A DNA stretch of 64,000 nucleotides, taken from positions 4,270,211 through 4,334,210 of the forward strand of contig CAXIPT010000004.1 in the NCBI GenBank assembly GCA_964030475.1, read 5' to 3'. The position numbers were made by a program, and so were the translations under genes. The DNA is from Tethya wilhelma. Its lineage: Eukaryota; Porifera; Demospongiae; Tethyida; Tethyidae. Shown in pieces: positions 48,707 through 57,877 of this stretch. The notes below the pieces were generated by a model. That model saw nothing but the letters and a program-made list of their open reading frames with translations, searched no databases and was not told the origin of the DNA. Numbering within the stretch: position 1 is the stretch's first letter; each line of letters starts with the position of its first letter.

Positions 48707-49179
48707 ACATGCAGCAACGAAACAAGCAACCTATATGGCAAAGCAAGTTCACTCTCCGAGGAGTGGAGGGTTCTAATAATTATTTACCAAGAAACTCGCC
48801 TTCCTTTGGACAGTGACCTTTGGGTTCTAGAAAGCTGTTTTGTTCCCGCTATAGGGAAAAGAATGTGTTTATAGTCATTTTTATGTGAGAACTTTAACTA
48901 ATCAGTGAACTGACTTTTAAACAAAGCTACTTGAGCTCTTGGGTAGTGTGAGCTATCCTAGTCAAGTTAACTTCTGGGCAAAGAAACTTGTGAACGAGTG
49001 AGCCAGCTAGGGTTGCCCTTGAAACCATTAAATCATATTGAGATATTCCTTGCATGTTCCATTACTTTTAGCAGCATTGCATTAATTCTATATTTCTGCT
49101 AGTCATGCATGTTGATAGAGTACCCAGCAAACCCAATATTGGCACAATTTCGAGAACTACTTAATTCTTTTCATTATTG

Positions 49180-49709
49180 ATCCTTGGCTGTAATCAGTCA
49201 GTAAAGTCATAACATAAGCAAGCAAGCATGTTTATAATTACAAGACTTGATACAAAAAATGAAGCAGTCATGTGCCACAGTATAGTGAGAGCATTATCAT
49301 CCCACCAACTGTCTATTCACTCAATCCCAACCCAAGCACTAGACTCAATCACCCCTTTTCATTGGCCACTCCCTTTGCCTAGACTTCTGCACATCAATCT
49401 TCGTTTTTCGTCAGCAGCACCCGTATCTGGAACAGTCTACCTTGTCATGTTGTCTCAGCTCCATCTGGGTTATCTTTTAAATCTAGACTGAAATCTTTAA
49501 CATTGTTTACCATTTAAGCCTTGTTTCTGTCAGTTGCTTGTTTTATTTCTGTCTCTATGTATAGTTACTGTAGTTGCTTTCTCTTTTGTCTATTTTCCTT
49601 TTGCCGGGCTGGCTTTATATTAGCATTTAGTTGCTATTTGCCAAATGTCCTAATGCTCACTCTATTGTGCATTAAAGAGTTTACATAAAAAAAAAAAAAA
49701 AAAAAATCT
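49180..49709 (+). mobile_element. LINE 3' end with poly(A) tail
   Basis: In frame: SSFFVSSTRIWNSLPCHVVS then APSGLSFKSRLKSLTLFTI and stop (49397-49516), the typical closing motif of LINE ORF2 proteins (R-I-W-N-S-L-P ... F-K-x-x-L). A 3' UTR follows, ending in an A run at 49688-49706. The 5' boundary is not visible, and all upstream RT sequence is missing. Confidence 0.75.
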
Positions 49710-50787
49710 TTTTTACATTTTTCAACGTACATTTTTTTGTTCATCTGTTGTCTTTCAAACCGCCTGGTAGTTGTTTCTTTCGGTGAGTGAGTGGCAATGG
49801 CAGAAAAATCCATTTTTAAATTAGAGAGCTACTAAATTTTGACCCTTTTGAGCAATAATCAGCCATTTTGAGACCAAATCCTCTCGGCTTTGAGATTGTA
49901 TCAAGAGTTTTTATGAGCCTATGAATATCATTACTGTTTTACTTTGATCCCTGCCCACTCAAAAACCTCTAACCTATGATCATTGACTATTAATCAGTAT
50001 ATTTTTCAGGTCCTTAGTGCATGCACATATAAAGATCTGTTCAAATTTTAATCAAAAATTAATGATTAACATGTTCAGCAGCATTTCCAATCACCTATGA
50101 TATAGTCTGGCTATAATCAACAAAGGGTAATGATGCATCAGTGTCCACAGTTTTGTAAAGTTAACATGTCATACATTGTCAGTGCAATAGTTGTCAAGTA
50201 ATAGACATCAGACACACCACAGACCTATATTCACATAGCCCTGTTTGCTATACAGTAAATCAGCTGTCACATGCATGCATGTATCAATAAATTAGATCGA
50301 GAAATTTTCACCACTAAAAAAATTTTGTCAATGGCCATTAATTGTGGAAATTTAGTTTGTATAGCGATCTGTACACTTAGGCTGCTTGATATCAACACAA
50401 ACAAGTGCACTGAGTATGAATATGAGATTGTGCACGTGTGAGAGTAGTTGGAATATTTGAAACTCAATTATTTTGCTATTGCATGGTGATAATCTTATTT
50501 CTCATTTTGGACCTCTTCTCCCAATATAGCCATTGGGATTATGTATTGATGAATTATTAGCAAAAAATAGTGTAATGAAACACTTGAAAATTTTCTCCTC
50601 CATAATTAAACCTTTCACCTATAAGAATGTGCACATGTGATATGTTATAATTATTTTTGCTAAAGTTGCAATTCCACACTATTTACATTGATTTTGTCTG
50701 TCCTATTGTTTACTTCTGAATCAGTGCATTTACAAGTTATATATAGTGACCATTATGATGATTTTGCTGTCAAATTGAATACTCAAA
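49710..50787. other. GPCR upstream region with diverged direct repeat
   Basis: 50004-50115 (TTTTTCAGGTCC ... GCATGCACATATAAAGATCT ... TTCAGCAGCATTTCC) recurs in diverged form at 52080-52195, downstream of the GPCR, in the same orientation. No gene otherwise. Confidence 0.6.
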
Positions 50788-51894
50788 ATGGAAACTGAAG
50801 GCATGTCTAGTTACGGATACAATTTGACTGATATCAGCAATTATCAGTACAACCTCAGCAACTTTTCATCTGTGGAAAATTGTGAAGAGCTTCGCTATGA
50901 AGTAGAGATGCTCCCTATTTCTTCTACTTCTGCTGAAATAGTGAGGCATTCTCAATATATATTCTATATTGTAATGTTGTTTCTAAGTTTCTGTCTCAAC
51001 ACCCTTGTGATTGTGATTGTAGCTAAATTCAAGAAACTTCAGAACCTTGCATATTTTTTGATGCTGCAAGTTATTGTCAGTGATCTGATCAACTCAGTTG
51101 TTACCTTTTCAGCTGCAACTGTAAGTTCTGTAGTGAATCGTTGGGTGTTTGGTACTGGTCTCTGCTCAGTAATTGCATTCATTGGCCTTTTTTTCTTTCA
51201 AGTACGCAACTACGTTCTCTTTGTTCTAACTATGGATCGTTTTCTCAATGTGTTCTACCCTCTCCGTTACCCAAAGCATCGGGCAAAAGTAGCCTCCATT
51301 CTTTCCATCTCCATGTGGTTGTGGTGCATTGTCTTTTCTTCTATTCCTCTGCCTGGTCTCCTCGACTGTTTTGAGTATGACAGTAGAGTGCAATCTTGTT
51401 TAATTGGCCTAGGATGTAAAAATCAGGATGCTTGTTCCAATTATATTTTGCTGGTTGTAGTTGTAACAGGAAATGTGGTAGTTTTGCTCGCATTTGTGAT
51501 GTACATTACCATGTACATCAAAGCAAGAAAAATAAATGCTCAACTGCGACCAATAACATCATCAGTGGGTTATTCCAACCCAGAGGCTGATGCTCGTCGT
51601 AAAAGTAGCAAACGTGCCACCATAACATTGCTACTTCTCTTTCTTACTCTGTTCGGAATTGCTTTTGTCACAACTATTGTAGCTATTGCCCTCCCAGCAC
51701 TCTTTCCAACAATTCAATCTGAAGAGTGGTTCATTGTGGTTTCCATTTTTGGTCGTAAGTTTGTTCTAGTCACTGCTGTGATTGATCCTATTATTTTGAT
51801 GAGAAATGGGGATGTTCGTGAGATTACACATGTAATTATGAAACAATTGAAGGAGAAGATCAGAGGGTTTGAAATTCGTGGACCAAGCAAGTGA
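50788..51894 (+). CDS. Single-exon class A (rhodopsin-like) GPCR, ligand unknown
   Basis: 368-residue seven-pass receptor for the plasma membrane. The N-terminus has three N-glycosylation sequons (NLT 12, NLS 22, NFS 25) and no signal peptide. TM1 about 55-80 with N71 (LNTLVIVIV); TM2 about 87-110 with D99 (VSDLINS); C126 before TM3 pairs with an extracellular-loop Cys; end of TM3 is MDRF (149-152) in place of DRY; TM4 contains W177 and W179; TM5 about 219-243; TM6 about 278-303 without a CWxP motif; TM7 ends IDPIILM (332-338) where NPxxY is usual. These variants are family-conserving but not typical of aminergic receptors. Sponges carry many such intronless receptors. The start codon gives the only full N-terminus; the stop at 51892-51894 follows a basic C-tail. 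Confidence 0.92.
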   Translation: METEGMSSYGYNLTDISNYQYNLSNFSSVENCEELRYEVEMLPISSTSAEIVRHSQYIFYIVMLFLSFCLNTLVIVIVAKFKKLQNLAYFLMLQVIVSDLINSVVTFSAATVSSVVNRWVFGTGLCSVIAFIGLFFFQVRNYVLFVLTMDRFLNVFYPLRYPKHRAKVASILSISMWLWCIVFSSIPLPGLLDCFEYDSRVQSCLIGLGCKNQDACSNYILLVVVVTGNVVVLLAFVMYITMYIKARKINAQLRPITSSVGYSNPEADARRKSSKRATITLLLLFLTLFGIAFVTTIVAIALPALFPTIQSEEWFIVVSIFGRKFVLVTAVIDPIILMRNGDVREITHVIMKQLKEKIRGFEIRGPSK

Positions 51895-52762
51895 AGTGTG
51901 ATGTTATCTGAAACAATAACTAACTTTTGCAATAGTATACTGATTATACATATAATTATTTTTGCCATAATATTACATAAAAATAATATACATAATCTAT
52001 ACTGTCACATTATCTCATTACAATAGATTAATTTTCACTCCGAGCTGAAGGATAACTTTACAGTCTATATTAAAATATTTTTCAGGTCCATACCGGTAAT
52101 TCATGCACACGTATAGAGATCTTTTCAAAATTAATATTAAAAATTAGCGATAATATTCTGTTCGGCAGCACTTCTGCTCACTTATGCCAGACGACTGTAC
52201 ATATATATACACACCAGTATCGAGCAAAATTACGTGGGATTTTATTTTGAAATCAGTTGAGCGTTGTCTAACTGATTGCATTGTAAGGGTCTTCAGTCCT
52301 GAATTCTTCAATTCCCCAACTATTCCAATAGATCTTTGTCTACATAATAATGCTGTCTTGACTTAATGACTATCACAATTAAGCTACCAACATGATAGAG
52401 AACATGCTTACTCAAGTTGGTGCCCATGCCTGCATGAAGCCTCACATTTTACCGTAGTTATATAGTAATATTACAATAATGCAAGCTTAAAAATAATTAA
52501 TGATGTTATAATGGAAGCTAGTGCTGCAATGTTATAAAAAATCATCATAATACTTATTGACAGTTGCATGCATTGATTTTGTTTTAACTCTTTTGTTTCT
52601 TAGCTTGAACCATCGTTATACAACAATATTATGTTAATTAGTGACAATAAGAACTAATGACAATGTAATTTTCTTTTGTAAACAGAATGATTAGGACTAC
52701 TAAAATGAATCTTAGACGATAATTATTCCTATGTTACACATTCCATAGCTCTTCGCTTGGTG
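51895..52762. other. Intergenic with downstream copy of GPCR-flanking repeat
   Basis: 52080-52195 is the second copy of the repeat at 50004-50115. No gene in the remainder. Confidence 0.55.
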
Positions 52763-55700
52763 TTATTTGATTGGTGAAAGTTTGAACTTGTTGATTTCAG
52801 CATCAAAATATCTCACTGGGTTAAGTATTACTTCTTTGTCACTAAGTTTAAATTTTTTTCTAAAGAGAATTGTTTTCAAGAACACAATATTTTGATACTG
52901 ATTCTTCATGTGGTCATCTAAGACATACTTTTTTGAGAACTGAACAGTGAGAGCCATTAGGCCAGCGATGGCTGCAGCAGCACAAGAACTACCACTACTA
53001 TACTCGACGTCCTTTAGAGAGCCAACCACAGATGGGTGAACTATAGAATCACCAGGAGCATATACATCAATGTCATTTTGATCAATGGTGTCTATCACAT
53101 GCCCAAATTCATTGTGGGCCCCTACACAAATTACTTTATCTAAATCCCGTGCAGGAAACTGGACAACTCCTTCGAATTTACCATAGTTACCAGCAGCAGT
53201 AACAATAACTACACTTAGATCAGTGAAACACTTCAGAAGATCTGAAATTGTATTTTGAGCGTTGTCTTGAGGGTCGTATAACATACCAAATGACATGGAA
53301 ATGATATCAGGTGCTAATGGATCTCCTTTTTCTTTCAGTTCAAGTAGTTTTTTCAGTGCATTGATTATAGCCAGTTCACTGTAGGAGTTGCCCACTGAAC
53401 AAATTAGCAGAGTTGATTTAGGAGCAACTCCACATTTGACATTACCAAAAGCCCCTCCTCCAGCAATAAAAGCTGCCATTGTCCCTTGACTGGCCTTGCT
53501 ACCACCTGGTGCGTTCCACTGGTTATCATACTTGCCTTCCTCATCATAAAACCTATACCCATTCAACCGATCCTCACTTTTAGCCATTTCAAACGCTTTG
53601 TGTTCAAGATTGATACCATTGTCCACTATAGCAATGACGATACCCTCACCATTGAGTGTATCATGGATTTTGTCGAGATTCCAACATGTGCTAGCAGAAG
53701 TATCAGATGTTGGTATTGTTGCTGGTTCGAAATGTCTTATTGTGATGGTACCTAAGCATGTGAATGTGTTATAATTGGTAACATATATAGCGGGAAATTT
53801 TCTTTGGCGCAAAATTTCGTACAAATCGTTCATAACACGCCAGAACATGTTTTAGTAATTTTAATTTCATACACTGAGCCCGCTTGTTATGCACATACTG
53901 TATAGCCAGAAATATTGATGGTCAAAAAATTTGACGGTTTGTTCCATAGAATGTAATATAAAGATATTGCTGAATTTAAAGTTGACGATTTGCGGATGCG
54001 CATAATACATTCATATACAGTGCCCAAAATATTGGCCGATTTAAACTTGACGATTCAGACTTTGACCGTCAAACCGTCAAATTAAAATTCCCGTCAATAT
54101 TTCTGGTTATACGGTAATTTTAGCAGTTTTGATTTTCGTATATTCGAATGGCATACGAAAAGTAAAAAAAAAATTCACCATACAAATTTTCTGCTATACA
54201 ATATTTGAAACTTTCATTATTCTCTTCAATAGAGCAATTAAACTATGGGACAACTAACCAGCTATATAGGCCTACAAAATAACTATTTGGGGTGCCTGAC
54301 CGGACAATTTTACAGTAGTTATAGACATTTTAGGCAGGTTATTCAGTATAGGTACATAGTGATGAACAAACATACCTTTTTTGAGTCGAAGTTCAAACTC
54401 AGTAATTTCTTTGTGAAAGTAGTCTCGTGGTTTGAGTATAACCGTGTTGCTACCTCTTCTAAATTCTTCTCCAAACAATGTTTTCCTTAAAAAGACAATA
54501 TCTCGATACCTTTTTCTCCTTTCTTGGTCAGTGACATACTTTTTTGAGAAGTGGAGAATAAGAGCAACTAGACCAGCAATGGCTGGAGCAGAACAAGAAG
54601 TACCAGTGCTAAGTTCTGCAGTTTCTGGATCAAATGCAGATGGGTGTGGTATATTTTTTCCTGGAGCATAAATGTGAATGCCTTCTGAAGCGTTGATCTC
54701 TAGCTTCTTTCCTTCCTTACTATGAGCACCAACACAAATCACTTTGTCAAACTCCATGGCAGGAAATTGAACACCACCTTCAGAGTCACCACTGTTACCA
54801 GCAGCAGCAATGATGACAACATCTAGTTCCTTGAGATGCCTCAGAAGTTCTTTCATTATGTTTTGATTAGTATCATCAGGATCATATTTTAGTCCAAATG
54901 ACATAGATACCACATCTGGTGCAAAGCGGTGATTACTTTCTTTCAGTTCAAGTAGTTTTCTCAGTGCATTGATTATAGCTAGTTCATTGTAGGAGTTGCC
55001 CACTGAACAAATAAACAGAGTTGATTTAGGGGCAACTCCACATTCGACATCACCAAAAGCCCCTCCTCCAGCAATAAAAGCTGCCATTGTTCCATGACTG
55101 GCCTTGCTACCATCTGGTGTGTTCCACTGGCTATCATACTTGCCTTCCTCAGCATACGATCTAACTCCACTCAATCTACCTTCACTTTTAGCCATTTCAA
55201 ATGCTTTGTGCCCAAGGTTGATACCATTGTCTACTATAGCAATGATAATACCCTCACCATTGAGTTTATCATGGAGTTTACCATGGAGTTTATTGGATTT
55301 CATTAGGTCCCAACAAGCATTAGCAGAAGTAGCATATGTTGGGATTGTTGCTGGTTCAAAATCTCTTATTAATGTTTGTGATGGTACCTGTGGGAATGTA
55401 AGTGTTAGTGTGTGAATATATGATAAATAAGCATAATTATGCAAGGTCTACAATAATCATCAGTTTTCTAAAAATTTTATACATGCACAGGGAAAACTCT
55501 ACAAGAGAACAAGTCCTTGGTCACAAGGAGATGCTAGTAATGATTTAAACAGGAAGGCTTAATGGTGACATTTTATCCATTACCTTGTACATAAGTAAAC
55601 AGAGCAAATTAGATTGACCTACTCCATTTAGTACACTCTACAGCACAGTGGGCGTGTACACAAGCACTAAAATAACAAGAGCTTCAGAGCCAACACCTTG

Positions 55701-56770
55701 TATGCAAGCAAAGTGCATAATATTTGCTACATATACATATACTGTATACAAAACAAAAAAGTAACAAAAAAGCATGCAAATGTACAGTATACATAGAATT
55801 CAGACAAGCAAGCAAGCTGAAAGGTTAGAATGGTTATTGATTACATGTAAATCAAGTGTTTGAGTAATACATTCCTGTACGTAAAGCAAAGTTATGTGAT
55901 AACGAATAATGAACTTCTATAACAACCATTCTAATCATGTTTGCTGTCTTTTGAATCATCGGCAATGTATGAAAATTCTACCAATGAAGATTTTTGGATT
56001 GCATGGGTGTGGGCTGTCCCAAAAAATGAAGTCACAAAAGTGTTGAATAACACCTTTCTGTGAAAAAAATTCTTTTCAAAAATTATTAGCTCTAAGGAAT
56101 GTTTAACACATTTTGACAATTTGTGCAATTCACATCTATAGATCTATTAAAACAGTACAAAACTTATAAAATGCATAAGTGTAGTAGAGCTTGTCAAATT
56201 AAAAATATACAGGGCAACCACAGCTTTTACTATTCACTTTGTACAACACTAGACTGTGCTTATCATATTACCTGACCTAGCTGACTGGTCATGCTTTTAG
56301 AGAGCAGTGTTTATACATCAAGAGAGATAATCAGGATTTTTCCTTTATGTAACTGAGGCAGATTCAAACTAAAGCAACTACATAATGCTGATAAAGAGGC
56401 AACTACTACAAGGCACAGTGGAGTCTAAATATACAGGCTACTTCCTGTCCAACAAATTGTGTGTGTACTATTTAGTACAAAACTTTTTTGTATACCTCTC
56501 CACATTTTGTTTGGCTACATGAGATTGCAAGTTATGGAATGCAAACTATTTTGTATCTGGTGTAGGTGGCTAATGGTTTGTAACATTTGCTAACTGCACA
56601 CAAAATTAATTGCAAAATACTTGTACATTTTAAAAGGCTACACGTGCTATTAAACAATTATTTTAAAATTAAAATTGACGGAACTTTTAATTTCACATAA
56701 GCATACAGCTCACCTCTGAGTCAACATGCTTGGTCACCACAGGTGTAGGTATCTCAGTGGGTTGTTCCAT
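52763..56770 (-). CDS. Tandem subtilisin-like (S8) protein: active domain plus pseudoprotease domain
   Basis: Three-exon model, minus strand: 56770-56714 (MEQPTEIPTPVVTKHVDSE, donor GAG/GTGAGC, with an in-frame TAA six bases upstream of the ATG), 55387-54376 and 53751-52763; phases are 0 and 1, all AG/GT. Product 685 residues. Domain 1 (about 25-356) shows Asp72 in AIVDNGI, His117 in ASHGTMAAF, oxyanion Asn217 in AAGNSG and Ser283 in GTSCSAP: a complete S8 triad. Domain 2 (about 362-685) has Asp400 and Ser612 (SGSSCAAAA, with the conserved Pro replaced) but Gln445 in place of His (ASQGTMAAF). No signal peptide or long propeptide is seen, so an intracellular role is likely (inference). Substrate unknown. 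The domains are close paralogs, so the alternative is two adjacent genes; splice phase favours one. Next gene upstream is a co-oriented NLR. Confidence 0.75.
53785..54203. mobile_element. TATAGCGGGAAATTT-family MITE in S8 intron 2
   Basis: The left end TATAGCGGGAAATTTTC (53787) and right end AAATTTTCTGCTATA (54186-54200) are inverted. A different MITE is nested inside. It lies wholly within the 624-bp intron between the two S8-domain exons. Confidence 0.65.
53896..54116. mobile_element. Nested 221-bp MITE
   Basis: Begins TACTGTATAGCCAGAAATAT and ends ATATTTCTGGTTATACGGTA, an inverted repeat of more than 20 bp with a few mismatches. Repeated TTGACGGTTTG/GACCGTCAAACCGTC inner motifs. Confidence 0.75.
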
Positions 56771-56998
56771 CAGTTATCCTGCTATGAGATTAGGTCTTGT
56801 AGTTTCATCCTAATGTACATAAATATAATACAGTATAGATCAGGTGTGGATTTTCTGGGCTTGTTGAAAAATTTTGCCACTAGCATGAAAACATTTTATT
56901 AATCACTACCAAATGAATCAAAATGGTACAAATCTGATCAGGAAAGATTATCAGTGGAAAACGTCCCGATCAACAGCACTACAACCTGCATGTTTTGG

Positions 56999-57210
56999 TA
57001 ATATCATAGCAGGAAAGTTTCGTGGGGTTCTACTTTTGGGGTTTTCACAGATCACGATCCATCTGCGAAGGTTTTTAGTTTTGAACTTCTTAATAATGTA
57101 CATATGTATGGACGTTGCACAGCTCATCTACATATTAGTTAAAACACAAAAAATCTTAACAAAAGACATTGGTGAAAGTTAGACACTGCAAAAATTTCCC
57201 ACTATACGGT
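56999..57210. mobile_element. TATAGCGGGAAATTT-family MITE between S8 and NLR genes
   Basis: Left TAATATCATAGCAGGAAAGTT, right AAAATTTCCCACTATACGGT; the outer bases are inverted and match the family at 15.78 and 53.79 kb. Confidence 0.5.
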
Positions 57211-57280
57211 TACAATATCTACAAAATTTATATAAATTTAGTACGTGGATGTACATAAACACACACACGTACAAACACAG

Positions 57281-57297
57281 TCACACACACACACACA

Positions 57298-57356
<59 letters not shown>

Positions 57357-57365
57357 ACACGTACA

Positions 57366-57404
<39 letters not shown>

Positions 57405-57413
57405 ACACGTACA

Positions 57414-57478
<65 letters not shown>
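57281..57478. repeat. Long (CA)n microsatellite
   Basis: About 200 bp of CA repeats with interspersed CATACA and ACGTAC units that themselves recur with ~56-bp spacing. The long open frames it produces on both strands are artefacts. Confidence 0.95.
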
Positions 57479-57479
<1 letters not shown>

Positions 57480-57877
57480 TACACAAATAATCGCAACTAG
57501 TTTATTGGAAATTTACACTGTAACTTTTTTCAAAGCAATCACACTGATATGTTACTAAGTAAACAGAATATTCCAACCAGTGAAGGCCAGTTGATAATAT
57601 TTCCTGTTGTGTCACATAAAAATTATTCGCATGTAGATATGCAGTAATGCAAGGTATCAAACGTACATTTGGACACTTTTTATTGTAAATCTACATTGCG
57701 TTGCATTGCATTGCCAAATGTGAAGTACTATTACAAGATGCAACACTGGATTTGTGAACTAGCCTTAATACAAAACTGGTTAAAATGCATATTATGTGAA
57801 GCTATACTATTAACAGAGTTTTCTGTGAAAGAATACAGCACACGTGGCAACGCTTATATTTTCCTGGCCTTTCTGGT

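Noticed and set aside
53752..53848. Upstream extension of S8 domain 2 starting MFWRVMNDLYE
   Set aside because: It is MITE-derived sequence upstream of a conserved acceptor (TTAG/GTACC) shared with domain 1.
54272..54375. Continuation of S8 domain 1 ORF past residue 356
   Set aside because: A consensus donor (AAG/GTATGT) precedes it and the downstream residues have no counterpart in domain 2.
55931..56128. 65-residue minus ORF in S8 intron 1
   Set aside because: No homology to recognised domains and not bounded by good splice sites; treated as chance.
57228..57500. Five overlapping ORFs of 71-83 residues rich in Cys-Val or His-Thr
   Set aside because: They are translations of the (CA)n microsatellite in different frames.
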